Assembly (NCBI GenBank): GCA_040879025.1
Contig: JBBDLF010000039.1
Span: 1-64,000 of the forward strand
Length of the DNA stretch: 64,000 bases
From: JBBDLF01 sp040879025
GTDB lineage: Bacteria > Pseudomonadota > Gammaproteobacteria > Pseudomonadales > Pseudohongiellaceae
Reading direction: 5' to 3'
The notes beneath the pieces were generated by a model that was given only the letters and a program-made list of their open reading frames with translations, was not told the DNA's origin and made no database searches. The position numbers were made by a program, and so were the translations under genes. Below, piece by piece: positions 15,571 through 25,025 of the stretch; within the stretch, counting starts at the first letter, position 1; the number at the start of each line of letters is the position of its first letter.

Positions 15571-17778
15571 ATGACCCCTCAACGTGGAGCGGGTGCGTCC
15601 GCGTTCGTCTTGCTTTTTACACTCTGCTACCTGTCGACCCCGGCTCAGGCCCAGGGACTGCTCGATCGAATAATACAGGGCAGCAGGGACATCGCCGAGG
15701 ACATTGGCGACCGGGGTAGGGACCTGACCGAGGAGGTAGGAAGTCGCGGAAGAGAGGCGGTGGAGAGTATCGGCGGCGTGCTGGGGGGCGACCAACAGGA
15801 ACCGCAGGATCAAGCCGATGGTCAGCCGACTGTCCAGCCAACGTCGACGTCGAGTGCATCAGCGGCAGCCGGAACCGCCACGACAGACACCCTCCTGGAG
15901 CTGAATTACAATAACCTCCTTCGCCAGTATATTGCCACCCACCACGACCTGCTCGACAGCGATAAGTTCGCCTGGCATTACTTTGAGGTATTCCTGGCCC
16001 CGGATACACCGGAGGCTTGTGCCCAGTTGAAACAGGAAACCACCAATACCATCCGCTTTGCCAGCCACGTGGCTCAGCAGAAGGAGGCATTCGCCACCGC
16101 GCTGGAAGAGTTTGCCGGCTTCCCCACTACTGCCACCTACAAGACCCAGGTGACATTGGAACTGTCGGTTTACGATCTCCAGCGCGAGGCTTTCCCTGTG
16201 AACCGGATATTCGCCGGTGGGTTGTTTAGCGATCTGGAAGTGCGCTACCGTTGCGACATCCTGCACGATGTCGAGGGACCCACCCACGCCCCGGAATTCT
16301 TCCAATACGACAACTTGCTCGAAACCGGCATCACCGAAATTCCCCTTCCAGTGGATGTCGCCGCCGACTTGTTGGACGATGCCAACCTGGATTTCAACAG
16401 CGGCAGGGAAGAGTTCTATGCCGAGGCGGAGTATAGGGTCGGACCCCTGCCCTTCATTGACGGACGGATGGTAGAGGTTCCCGTCGAGCTTGCCGGATTT
16501 ACCGTCCGCAACCCGGTCAGTGGCGCTGAACTGTACCGTTACTCGGCGGAGCCTTCCTCATCGTCGGCGGACACCGCGATCCTGGCGGATTCCATCAGCC
16601 CGCATCCCCTCACCGCCTCCGCCATGGTTCTGCTGATGCTGAGAGACAATCCCGACCTGCTGACCGATGAGAAGGTTCAGTCGCTGGCTCTGGAGCAGAT
16701 ACGGGCAGAGCAGGAGTACTGGACGGTCACCGACTTTAATGTGATGGGACGCTATAACGCGATGGAAGTCGGTGCAGGGAGCGTCAACGTCAACCCGAAC
16801 AGGGTACTGTTCAGCTACGAGTGGCAGGTACTGCGCGAGACGGATCCCGCCGCCGCCGCAAGCGTGTTGGATACCTTCATCCGGGCCGATTCCGATTGGA
16901 ACATCTACCGCCTGGATCCGGATTACGATGCCCGCCTCGATGCCTATGCGGAAACCGCGGTTTTCTCCCGAGAGGCGCTGGGACTGCCCGCGGTGAACGA
17001 ACTCAGGGATCTGCCCTACGAACCCAGATCGCAAATGCGCCGTATGCAGCTCGAGCACCTGCCGTCGGCCGATTTTATCGCACCGGAGTTGGCCGGGGTG
17101 ATGCAGGAGTTCCTCCAGCAGGCCGGTGCACAACTGCCCGAACGCTTTGTGCTTGATTTCGAACTGCAAGCCAGGTTCGATACCGCGACGGATTTGCTTC
17201 TGCTGGCACACAATTACGCGGGGTTTTCCCCGGACGAGCCGGTAAGGCCCCTGATGCAACCTCCTAGACCGCAGTTCGCCGATGATGACACCCAGTTGCA
17301 AAGCGCTGTCTCCCTGCCCCTCCCGAGAACCGCGGAAGGGAGGGTTCTTTACCGGGTTGCCGCCCTCAGCGAGCCCGAACTGGTGCGGCCGGGACTCAAT
17401 CGCAGCTCCATGTCACCGGATCGCTTCCGCCGTCTGTTGTGGGAGAATGCGACGGGAGGTGTTTTACTCGGCAGCATCGACACCCTGGCTCTGGACCGTG
17501 AGCTGGCCTTTCCAGCAGTACCTGTCGACCGCGCAACCGCTGAGCGCGCCCAGGGTAACGTGCGGGGGGCAACCGGCTTTCCGGTGACTGGAAGAGTTTT
17601 GCTGGACATCGAGCGCAGCGACGTGGTGCGGCTCGACGTCCCGTACCGCGGTCAGGAGCGCCGCATCATGCACAACGGCACCCTGCTCGCCAGCATCGCC
17701 GGCATGGAGCTCATCGACAGCAATGGAGAACTGATCACCACCATAGAGCGGGGCGCCCTGGCCGCGGCTGGCAATTGA
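15571..17778 (+). CDS. Large secreted protein of unknown function
   Basis: A 735-residue protein that I do not recognise. A signal peptide ends at PAQAQ. Residues about 25-70 form an amphipathic charged helix with a repeated DRGRDLTEE / SRGREAVES pattern, then a Gln/Pro/Ser/Thr-rich linker, then about 600 residues of mixed alpha/beta sequence with few cysteines. The ATG is preferred over an in-frame start 30 bases upstream because of GGGAGGTG at ideal spacing. It has its own transcription unit between DoxX and the convergent fusion gene. Export to periplasm or outer membrane is likely; no catalytic motif is evident. Confidence 0.75.
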   Translation: MTPQRGAGASAFVLLFTLCYLSTPAQAQGLLDRIIQGSRDIAEDIGDRGRDLTEEVGSRGREAVESIGGVLGGDQQEPQDQADGQPTVQPTSTSSASAAAGTATTDTLLELNYNNLLRQYIATHHDLLDSDKFAWHYFEVFLAPDTPEACAQLKQETTNTIRFASHVAQQKEAFATALEEFAGFPTTATYKTQVTLELSVYDLQREAFPVNRIFAGGLFSDLEVRYRCDILHDVEGPTHAPEFFQYDNLLETGITEIPLPVDVAADLLDDANLDFNSGREEFYAEAEYRVGPLPFIDGRMVEVPVELAGFTVRNPVSGAELYRYSAEPSSSSADTAILADSISPHPLTASAMVLLMLRDNPDLLTDEKVQSLALEQIRAEQEYWTVTDFNVMGRYNAMEVGAGSVNVNPNRVLFSYEWQVLRETDPAAAASVLDTFIRADSDWNIYRLDPDYDARLDAYAETAVFSREALGLPAVNELRDLPYEPRSQMRRMQLEHLPSADFIAPELAGVMQEFLQQAGAQLPERFVLDFELQARFDTATDLLLLAHNYAGFSPDEPVRPLMQPPRPQFADDDTQLQSAVSLPLPRTAEGRVLYRVAALSEPELVRPGLNRSSMSPDRFRRLLWENATGGVLLGSIDTLALDRELAFPAVPVDRATAERAQGNVRGATGFPVTGRVLLDIERSDVVRLDVPYRGQERRIMHNGTLLASIAGMELIDSNGELITTIERGALAAAGN

Positions 17779-17852
17779 ATGGCAAGGCATTCCGCAATGA
17801 GGTGCGGATAAGTCATTGCCTCGGTCACATTACCCTCCAGGTCCGTCGGTGA

Positions 17853-20078
17853 TCAGCGTTTCAGCAAGCGTTTGGCCTTCATTTTCAGATCAAAGCCATG
17901 AAAGGGCAGGCGATAGAGCAACCAGAACCGTCTGTTCAACGCTGCCATGTAGAGTTCCATAAACGCAATACGGTTGGCCCAGTCGAGCTTGTAACAGGTG
18001 CGGCTGAGGTCCGCGAGCCGCTGGTGGATTGGTGTGGCAATCAGGTAGAACTTCGCTCGGGCGGTATCGATCAGGGAAAAGTCGACCGGCTTGCCCGGTT
18101 CGATCCTCACCAGAATATTGCCGCCGGTCAGGTCCCGGAAATAGGTGCCCCGATTGTGGAGTTGCAACAGAAAAGTGCAGAGCTCGTTCATGAACATTGC
18201 CTTGGAAATACCCAGGTAGGAATCGGCTCCACCGGCGAACGCCTGAAAAAAGTCGCGTACCGACGGAACCTTTCCAGCGTATTCGCAGATGTACCAGTTG
18301 TTGAGCGTGTCCTTGCAATCGGCCCTTTCAAAATAGGCCACCGGCAGGGGCGAATCCAACCCGTGCCGTAATAACTGAAAGGCTCCATTCCAGCTGCGAA
18401 CCGCTTTGCTTGGCTTGAAGTAATCGTTGATTTTTTTGTTGAAGCGCAGACGGTTCGGCTTCTTGACCGCCAATAATCGACCGGGCCGTCGCGGGTCGGG
18501 AATGGTCCAGATGATGTTCCGGGATTTGCGCAACACATCGGCAGCGGCAGGTGCTGGGATTCGGTCCGGGTGGAGGTTTGCGATGATGCGGTCGGCCTGT
18601 TCGCGATCCGTCGCGAATATCAATCCCTGCCAGCGACCGTCCGTGAAATGGAAGTACTGCCCGTCCCGACGGCTGCCATCGATCAAAGCGTCCTTGATGA
18701 CCCTGGCGTGGCGATTCACTGGAACGGTGCATTCGATTGGCCAGCGGAGGTAGAGTGGCGTTTCTGTGGCGACTGAAGGTGTGGTCTCCAGGTATTGGCC
18801 GTCACGGGAGATGCATTCGGCTTGATTCAATGATTCTTCGCTATACAGCGACCGCAGGTTCATGATGCGTGTATTGGTGGTCCACAACACATGTATTCTA
18901 TGGTCTTGCGTCTCAAACTCGTGGACCTGTTGGAGGCGTTTGGCCGTCAGCTTGCCAATGTAGCGTGAACCGGGAATCAAGCGATTAAAACAGGCATAGG
19001 CGTGAAAAGCGGGTCTGATCCGGTAATCCTTTAATTTCCCGAACGTGCGGCCGTAATAGGTCACCAGTTCATTCTTGGCGGGGTGACCGGTGCCATCGTC
19101 GATCAGTCCTTCCCGATGACTGACCATCGGTCCCCAGTAGGCTCGATCCAGTCCACCCGAAGCGGCCGTGAGGACCATGTAACGAACCAGATAATCCGCC
19201 TGCTTCTCTTCACTATTCACCAGTCGACGCGCGATTCGCTTGAGAGTCCAGAACGCTGTCGTTGACCAGGTTTTCTCAATGTTATGCGTCCGGCTGATAC
19301 GACCCAGCAGGCAGGCTTTCTTGACCAAGTTGAGTTTGTGGAGTCTGACCAGTTTGCGGCCGATGATCTTGTGATCATAATTTTCCGGTTCAACCGCCCG
19401 TTCCGCAAACAGGTTGTTGGTGTGGATATAGGGCAATGTTCCTCGGCGCGCCATCACCGACAGAACGCCGGCGTTGTAGGGTGGTTCAAAATCACTGATA
19501 TTGGGTCCGGCCAGCAGGATCTGTCGTTGTCGCAGTTGTTCATGGGCGATCGACCAGGCCGCCATGAAATGTTCAATGGTAAGATAGCCTGACCAGCTTC
19601 GGCGATTGATGGTGTTACCGATCTCCACCGCTTCCAACTGGTCGCCGAAGCGATCCAGTGTTGTTGCCAGAAATTCTCGCCAGCGTGCCTGGGCCTCCTG
19701 GGTCTTCATCAGGCGGGATTCTTCGCGAGGCTGCACAATTCGCAGCAGCACCTGGAATTGTTCCGCCAGCAATTGCTCCAGAAATCGAACCGTGTGGTCA
19801 CCGGGTGCCGTGTATCCGAAGTCGAGCCGTACGTGCTTCACGCCAAGTTGATGCAGATACTGAATCATCCGGGCATCGGATTCAGGATCTTCCATGCTGG
19901 CGACACAGATTGCCGAGTAATCTCTGGGCACGATGATGCCGCCCCTCGGCCGATGCCCCTGGTAAAGGTGAAAGCGCCCCTTGAGCAAATAGCCCAGTGC
20001 GGCGCGATTGAAGATTTGCTTGTCGAAGGGGGAAGAAAGAGGTTGGACACCGGTGCTTTCAGGCATGTATTCGCTCAT
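17853..20078 (-). CDS. Fusion: glycosidase-like barrel plus LPS-kinase-like domain
   Basis: A 741-residue protein without a signal peptide. Residues about 50-370 look like a (beta/alpha)8 glycosidase of the GH5/GH39 kind: VKHVRLDFGY, VEIGNTINR, ILLAGPNISDFEPP, GGLDRAYWGPM. At the acid/base position the usual Asn-Glu is Asn-Thr (about 153-154), so hydrolysis is doubtful. Residues about 540-741 resemble the Kdo/heptose kinases of lipopolysaccharide cores (WaaP/KdkA/InaA group), with Lys in LLAVKKP, RDLTGGN near 645-651 as catalytic loop, and DFSLIDTARAKF near 665-676 as metal loop. A role in phosphorylating a cell-surface glycan is inferred. It is a single gene, convergent with the large secreted protein gene. 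Confidence 0.65.
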   Translation of the reverse strand: MSEYMPESTGVQPLSSPFDKQIFNRAALGYLLKGRFHLYQGHRPRGGIIVPRDYSAICVASMEDPESDARMIQYLHQLGVKHVRLDFGYTAPGDHTVRFLEQLLAEQFQVLLRIVQPREESRLMKTQEAQARWREFLATTLDRFGDQLEAVEIGNTINRRSWSGYLTIEHFMAAWSIAHEQLRQRQILLAGPNISDFEPPYNAGVLSVMARRGTLPYIHTNNLFAERAVEPENYDHKIIGRKLVRLHKLNLVKKACLLGRISRTHNIEKTWSTTAFWTLKRIARRLVNSEEKQADYLVRYMVLTAASGGLDRAYWGPMVSHREGLIDDGTGHPAKNELVTYYGRTFGKLKDYRIRPAFHAYACFNRLIPGSRYIGKLTAKRLQQVHEFETQDHRIHVLWTTNTRIMNLRSLYSEESLNQAECISRDGQYLETTPSVATETPLYLRWPIECTVPVNRHARVIKDALIDGSRRDGQYFHFTDGRWQGLIFATDREQADRIIANLHPDRIPAPAAADVLRKSRNIIWTIPDPRRPGRLLAVKKPNRLRFNKKINDYFKPSKAVRSWNGAFQLLRHGLDSPLPVAYFERADCKDTLNNWYICEYAGKVPSVRDFFQAFAGGADSYLGISKAMFMNELCTFLLQLHNRGTYFRDLTGGNILVRIEPGKPVDFSLIDTARAKFYLIATPIHQRLADLSRTCYKLDWANRIAFMELYMAALNRRFWLLYRLPFHGFDLKMKAKRLLKR

Positions 20079-20292
20079 ATATCGGACATAAGAAACGCGG
20101 AGACTGGCAGGCGCGAATCTTGAAAACGACGGGGTGCGGCTCAGTCTTCATTGATGGATCACAGTCCTGTGCCTGATCGGGGCATGAGCCGGGTGCGATC
20201 CGGCTCTAACCCCTAACCCTTGAAACAGGGGATAACGAGAAAGTGACTATACCAAGTTTGACTTGCGGTACAACTACTTTGTCAGGTCTTGG

Positions 20293-20775
20293 TCACGGGC
20301 GTTGTGGTGTGGCGGTATAGACTTCGTCAGTGACGGGTTCCATCCAGTTGACGTCGCCTTCATAGATTGTCAGCTGTAGCACGTCCTCCTCTGGATGAGC
20401 GCCGTGCCAGTGTTCACGGCCGGCGGGTGTCCACCAGGGTTCACCGGGGTGCATTTCGAGCAGAGGGCCATCACGATCCTGGGTGAGTCCGCGCCCTTCT
20501 TCCACCATGAGTAGTTGTCCCCAGCTATGGGAGTGCCAGTTGGATCTGACACCGGCGGGGAACACCAGGCGCAGGGTACTGACCTCATCGCTGTTCTCAA
20601 CACTGGGATTGCCACCCATGAAGTTGCTTTGTTGCGCAGCAGTCTGGTTGGTCTGGGTGCCCACCAACAACCAGCCCAGTATCATGGCGGCGCTGACCGC
20701 CATCAGGGCTTCCAGTAGCAATGGCTTCTTTTTTTTACTGTCTGTAATTCCTTGCTCGACGTTATTCCTGTCCAT
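20293..20775 (-). CDS. Membrane-anchored cupin-domain protein
   Basis: A 160-residue protein with a short cytoplasmic Lys-rich tail, one transmembrane helix at about 21-42 and a periplasmic cupin domain. Metal-binding histidines are seen in SNWHSHSWGQLLMVEEG and again in REHWHGAHPEED. The ATG is preceded by GGAGGACGAA; in-frame sequence further upstream is not conserved-looking. Cupins of this small type bind a metal and may act as isomerases, dioxygenases or ligand sensors; the reaction cannot be deduced. It is divergent from the PQQ/cytochrome cluster, with a REP-like repeat in the gap. Confidence 0.75.
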   Translation of the reverse strand: MDRNNVEQGITDSKKKKPLLLEALMAVSAAMILGWLLVGTQTNQTAAQQSNFMGGNPSVENSDEVSTLRLVFPAGVRSNWHSHSWGQLLMVEEGRGLTQDRDGPLLEMHPGEPWWTPAGREHWHGAHPEEDVLQLTIYEGDVNWMEPVTDEVYTATPQRP

Positions 20776-20844
20776 TTCGTCCTCCGATTTCGGGTCGTTG
20801 TTGGAATTTCTAGCAATAAACCAATGGCGTTCCGGTGTCAACAG

Positions 20845-20901
20845 CGGGGTCGGACCACGCGTACCCCAGGCATGACGCGGCATTCCGCTGGTCCGACCCC
20901 G
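20845..20901. repeat. REP-like inverted repeat
   Basis: CGGGGTCGGACCA (20845-20857) and its exact reverse complement (20889-20901) flank a 31-base loop. The GGGGTC...GACCCC ends are typical of extragenic REP elements mobilised by RAYT (Y1) transposases in gammaproteobacteria. It lies between the cupin gene and the diheme cytochrome gene. No transposase gene is in this window. Confidence 0.7.
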
Positions 20902-20991
20902 GGGATCCAGGGGATGGGGTTGATATCGCTTGGGTGTATTCGAGGTGGTATCCTGCTGGTATCCCAATTAGCGTACGGTAGCAGCGTTCAA

Positions 20992-21789
20992 GTGCAATTA
21001 TTCGATTCCCTTTCCGGGCACGGCAATGGTCGGCTCATCTGCATCATCCTGCTGTTACTGGCGGGCGGTTCCACTCTGGCCCAGGAACTGAATCCCCTCG
21101 AAGCTGACCGCGCGGCCATTCGGGCAGGCGCGGCGCTGTATCGGGGGCAATGTGCCACCTGTCACGGAGCCGATGCGAAAGGTATCAGCGATATTGACGC
21201 CCCGGACCTGACACTGGTCTGGACCGCCTCCGGCACGAGCGATGGAGCGGTCTACGCTACCATCCGCGACGGCATTCCCGGAAGCATCATGCCTTCGCAT
21301 GGTTTCTCCGATAACGAAATCTGGATGGTGGTCGCCTATTTGAAAAGCATCGGCGTCTCCGGTTCCGCCGAGCCTGTTCCCGGGCGGCCCGACCGGGGCC
21401 GTGATTTATTTGCGACCCACTGCGCCCAATGTCACCGCGTCGGCGGTCACGGTGGCAGCCTCGGACCCGATCTGACAGGCGTCCCCGGCCGCCGCTCGAT
21501 CGCGGCGTTAACCCAATCAGTCAGACAGCCCAGCGCGGTCATTGCCCGGGGTTACCGCCCCGTCTCCCTGGTGACCCGGGAGAACCGGCACATACGCGGC
21601 ACCGTCAAGAGCGAAGATGCCTTTTCATTACAAATAATGGATGACAGTCAGCAATTACGCGGCTTTTTCAAGGCCGATCTGGTCCAGGTGGATCGTGGTG
21701 GCGAGTCTCTGATGCCGGCCTTCTCCAGCGAGGTGCTCATCGATGACGACCTTCTCGATATTCTGAGCTATCTGGACGCACGCAATTGA
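20992..21789 (+). CDS. Diheme cytochrome c, PQQ-dehydrogenase partner
   Basis: A protein of about 265 residues with a hydrophobic export segment (LICIILLLLAGGSTLAQ) and two c-type heme sites: CATCH at about 54-58 and CAQCH at about 142-146, each followed by a cytochrome c fold with a downstream Met ligand candidate. The C-terminal 70 residues (RGTVKSEDAFSLQIMDD, FFKADL) match the extra domain of membrane-bound cytochromes linked to quinoprotein dehydrogenases. The start is uncertain: GTG 20992 is chosen, ATG 20914 would extend into the region next to the repeat. It is 44 bases upstream of the PQQ dehydrogenase and is the likely electron acceptor. Confidence 0.8.
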   Translation: MQLFDSLSGHGNGRLICIILLLLAGGSTLAQELNPLEADRAAIRAGAALYRGQCATCHGADAKGISDIDAPDLTLVWTASGTSDGAVYATIRDGIPGSIMPSHGFSDNEIWMVVAYLKSIGVSGSAEPVPGRPDRGRDLFATHCAQCHRVGGHGGSLGPDLTGVPGRRSIAALTQSVRQPSAVIARGYRPVSLVTRENRHIRGTVKSEDAFSLQIMDDSQQLRGFFKADLVQVDRGGESLMPAFSSEVLIDDDLLDILSYLDARN

Positions 21790-21833
21790 ACGTTTGGCAC
21801 AGGCACAGGCGCAACGGCTACGGGATCGAATTT

Positions 21834-23447
21834 ATGAAAAAAAGAACATTGATCCTGGCACTGGCGGCCCTAGGCGGCCTGCTGCCATTGCTCGCATTGG
21901 GTCAGTCCGGCCCCGGTTATCAGGACATTCTGCGTGGTTTTGATGATCCGAGCCGCTGGCTCACCTTTTCAGGAGACTATAGCGGCAAGCGTCACAGCCC
22001 GCTGGATCAGATTACGCCGGAGAATGTAGAACAACTGCAAGCTGTCTGGACTTTCCAGACAGGCACGACAACCCGTGGCCGGGGATTTGAAACCACACCA
22101 CTGGTGGACGACGGCATTCTTTATGTCACCGGGTCGAATAACTACGCCTGGGCCATTGATGCACAATCCGGACGCGCCTTCTGGGAATACCGACGCAATC
22201 TGCCGGACGATCTTACCTACGGCGCAAGTTCTCCGGTCAACCGTGGTTTTGGAATGCTGGGTAACAGCCTGTTTATGGTGACCCTCGACGCCCATCTGTT
22301 GTCGCTGGATCGTCGCACCGGGGAAATTTTGTGGGATATCGAATTGGCCGACTACCGGATCGGTTACGCCGCCACACTGGCACCGCTGGTACTGGACAAC
22401 AAAGTCATCGTAGGAATCTCCGGCGGAGAATACGCCACCCGCGGTTTCATCGATGCCTACGATCCTGACAGCGGTGAACGTCTCTGGCGTTTCAACACCA
22501 TTCCCGGTCCCGGTGAACCGGGCAGCGAAACCTGGCCTGACGATCCGGAAATACTCGCCCGCGGCGGTGGCGGCACGTGGATGACCGGCAGTTACGACCC
22601 CCAATTGGACCTGATCTACTGGGGCGTGGGTAATCCGAATCCGGACTACTATGGCGACTCCAGGCCGGGGGACAACCTCTATTCCAATTCGCTGGTCGCG
22701 CTGGATGCAGCAAGCGGCGAACTGCGCTGGCATTACCAGTTCACGCCTCACGACCTGAACGACTGGGACTCCAATCACGTTCCGGTTCTGGCGGAAATCG
22801 ACTGGCAGGGTGAACCGCGGCGGGTAGTGATGGTGGCCAACCGCAACGGTTTCTTTTACGTGCTCGACCGCATTTCAGGAGAACTGCTTCTCGGCAAGCC
22901 TTTCACAGGCACCACCTGGGCGCGCGAGATCGGCAGTGACGGCCGACCAATCATACTGAATGACGGCAGCGAAGGCTGTTTACCCGACCCGTGGGGCAGC
23001 ACCAACTTCATGCCTCCCTCATTCAATCCCGATCTGGATCTGTTCTTTGTTACGGCGCGTGAAACCTGCGCGACATTCGTGCCGGAAGAGCCGGTACTGG
23101 TTCCCGGGCAGGCCTCGTTTGGCGGAGTTGTCTATATAGACGGGGAGCAAGGGTCCGGAGCATTGCGCGCACTGGATGTACACAGCGGCGAAATGGTCTG
23201 GGAGTTTACCTATCCCTCGCCGACGTTCGGTGGTGTTATGACGACGGCGTCGGGACTGGTATTTGCCGGCGACCATGAAGGCAATTTCATGGCCTTCGAC
23301 GCCGCCAGCGGTGAAAATCTGTGGCATTACCAGACTGGCTCAAGAATCTGGGGAGCCGCGGCCATGACACATATGCTCGACGGTCGCCAGCATGTACTGA
23401 TTCCATCCGGAACGACTCTCACGGCGTTCGCGTTGCCGGAGCGGTAG
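21834..23447 (+). CDS. PQQ-dependent dehydrogenase (quinoprotein), periplasmic
   Basis: A 537-residue exported protein with a signal peptide ending ALGQ, followed by an eight-bladed PQQ propeller. Landmarks: SGDYSGKRHSPLDQITPENV, repeated W-docking motifs such as DAASGELRWHYQ and DSGERLWRF, and GGGTWMTGSYDPQLDLIYWGVGNP. It lacks the C-terminal cytochrome of quinohemoproteins; the preceding diheme cytochrome can supply it. Where methanol and ethanol dehydrogenases have the adjacent Cys-Cys before VNRG, this protein has Ser-Ser (GASSPVNRG). The substrate is probably an alcohol or sugar but is not determinable. PQQ synthesis genes are not in the window. Confidence 0.85.
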   Translation: MKKRTLILALAALGGLLPLLALGQSGPGYQDILRGFDDPSRWLTFSGDYSGKRHSPLDQITPENVEQLQAVWTFQTGTTTRGRGFETTPLVDDGILYVTGSNNYAWAIDAQSGRAFWEYRRNLPDDLTYGASSPVNRGFGMLGNSLFMVTLDAHLLSLDRRTGEILWDIELADYRIGYAATLAPLVLDNKVIVGISGGEYATRGFIDAYDPDSGERLWRFNTIPGPGEPGSETWPDDPEILARGGGGTWMTGSYDPQLDLIYWGVGNPNPDYYGDSRPGDNLYSNSLVALDAASGELRWHYQFTPHDLNDWDSNHVPVLAEIDWQGEPRRVVMVANRNGFFYVLDRISGELLLGKPFTGTTWAREIGSDGRPIILNDGSEGCLPDPWGSTNFMPPSFNPDLDLFFVTARETCATFVPEEPVLVPGQASFGGVVYIDGEQGSGALRALDVHSGEMVWEFTYPSPTFGGVMTTASGLVFAGDHEGNFMAFDAASGENLWHYQTGSRIWGAAAMTHMLDGRQHVLIPSGTTLTAFALPER

Positions 23448-23509
23448 ATTTCGCATGGGAGATAACGGAAAAAGTCGTGCGTTACGAGCGCCCGATATGC
23501 TTTACTTAA

Positions 23510-23527
23510 GGAACCTCTGAACAAATC
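23510..23527. repeat. Short dispersed repeat, copy 1 (divergent)
   Basis: GGAACCTCTGAACAAATC resembles the two closer copies at 46255 and 54616, sharing the CCTCTGAACAA core. It lies just before the monooxygenase-like gene. It may be an insertion-sequence end footprint, or chance for this weakest copy. Confidence 0.3.
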
Positions 23528-23542
23528 CATGAGGACAGCGCA

Positions 23543-25012
23543 ATGATAATCAGACCAATAACGCTCTCCACCGTGTTTGCCGGGTTGCTTTCGGCAATCC
23601 CGCTCACCACCCTGGCGCAATCGCACGATGCAAGCATCGCCAACCACCAGCCTCATTATTTTGATGCGGCGGACTTCGGCATCGATCCGGCCAGTGTCAA
23701 CTATGCCGAACACATCGCACCGATATTGCAGCGTAGCTGTCAAAGCTGCCATCGGCCGGGCGGCGGCGGTCCGATGTCATTCCTGAGTTATGAAGAAGTG
23801 CGGCCCTGGGCGCCGGTGATCAGATACCGAACCGCCATAAGGGACCGGATGGGCGCCATGCCGCCGTTCTTTCTGGAGAAGGACATCGGTATCAACGGGT
23901 TCAAGAACGATTATTCCCTGTCGGATGAAGAACTGGCGATGATCCAGGCCTGGGTGGACAACGGGGCACCACGGGGAAATCCCGACAACGACCCCATGCC
24001 ACTCGACCTTGAAACAGGGAATAACTGGACTATCGGTGAACCCGATCTCGTGCTGCGTTCCCGCGATGTCAGCCGCCCGGCCGTGGGTCCCGACTGGTGG
24101 GGCGACATCGGGCTGGTTCCTACCGGGCTGACGGAAGATCGATATGTGCAGGCCGTCGAAGTGAGGGAAATTAACGATATTCCCGCTGATCTGGGCAGCA
24201 ATACTGTGGGTGGCCGTTATATTTTCCACCACCTGACCTACACCAGCGGCACATTGAGCGAAGACGGCACGGAAGTCGTGGGAGAAACCACCAGCTGGCC
24301 GATTCACGAAGTGGGGCGTAATGCGGATATTTTTCCGGAGAAGGCCGGTCGCCTGCTGCCGGCAAACTCTGCCCTTCATCTGGGCGCAGCGCACATGCAT
24401 TCCAACGGCCGCGAAACCAGCGCCTACCTGGAGTTCGGTATCCGGTTCTTCCCTCCGGATTATGAACCTGAGTACAGCCGTCGCGGGCCGAGAACCGGTA
24501 ACGGCATCGATATCGATGTGCTTCCCAACCAGGCCAACCAGGAATTTCACAATTACGTAATATTGGACGAGCATACTAAAATTATCGCGTTTGAACCCCA
24601 CCTGCATGCGCCCGGCGTGCGAATGTGCCTGGAAGCGATCTGGGGGCACAATCAATTTACACTGAACTGTGTGGGCTACGACCACAACTGGGTGAAGCAA
24701 TATGTTTATGAGGATGACAAGGCACCATTGCTGCCGAAAGGTACCATATTGCACACTATAGGATTTCTCGATACCACCGATGCAAATCCAAACCTTGCCG
24801 ACCCCAGAAACTGGGCAGGTGGCGGGCGCCGTTCGGTATCGAACATGTTTATCGATCTGGGGTATTCGGTCGAACTGACCGAGGAACAGTTTCAGGCGGA
24901 GATGGCGGAACGTCGCGCCAGTATGAAAGACCGCAACGACTACGATGTAGGCTGCCCACTGTGCTGGGCTCCGGAAGCCGTCACCCAGTCGGTGGCCCAG
25001 GGCAGTGACTGA
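23543..25012 (+). CDS. Heme c / copper type II monooxygenase-like protein
   Basis: A 489-residue exported protein with a signal peptide ending TLAQ. A monoheme cytochrome domain has CQSCH at 66-70 and PMSFLSYEEVRPW. A C-terminal domain carries the copper-ligand pattern of peptidylglycine/dopamine-type monooxygenases: FHHLTY, AAHMHSNG and EPHLHAPGVRM, then LPKGTILHTIGFLDTTDANPN. Two copper sites of His-His/His and His-x-His/Met type can be proposed. A pair CPLC near the C-terminus is unusual. It follows the PQQ dehydrogenase by 95 bases and likely shares its periplasmic electron chain. Such fusions occur in environmental bacteria with unknown substrates. Confidence 0.75.
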   Translation: MIIRPITLSTVFAGLLSAIPLTTLAQSHDASIANHQPHYFDAADFGIDPASVNYAEHIAPILQRSCQSCHRPGGGGPMSFLSYEEVRPWAPVIRYRTAIRDRMGAMPPFFLEKDIGINGFKNDYSLSDEELAMIQAWVDNGAPRGNPDNDPMPLDLETGNNWTIGEPDLVLRSRDVSRPAVGPDWWGDIGLVPTGLTEDRYVQAVEVREINDIPADLGSNTVGGRYIFHHLTYTSGTLSEDGTEVVGETTSWPIHEVGRNADIFPEKAGRLLPANSALHLGAAHMHSNGRETSAYLEFGIRFFPPDYEPEYSRRGPRTGNGIDIDVLPNQANQEFHNYVILDEHTKIIAFEPHLHAPGVRMCLEAIWGHNQFTLNCVGYDHNWVKQYVYEDDKAPLLPKGTILHTIGFLDTTDANPNLADPRNWAGGGRRSVSNMFIDLGYSVELTEEQFQAEMAERRASMKDRNDYDVGCPLCWAPEAVTQSVAQGSD

Positions 25013-25025
25013 TGAGGATTGTTTG

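Noticed and set aside
23777..24754. 325-codon minus-strand frame across the monooxygenase-like gene
   Set aside because: Antisense to a gene with signal peptide, heme motif and copper ligands; no family of its own.
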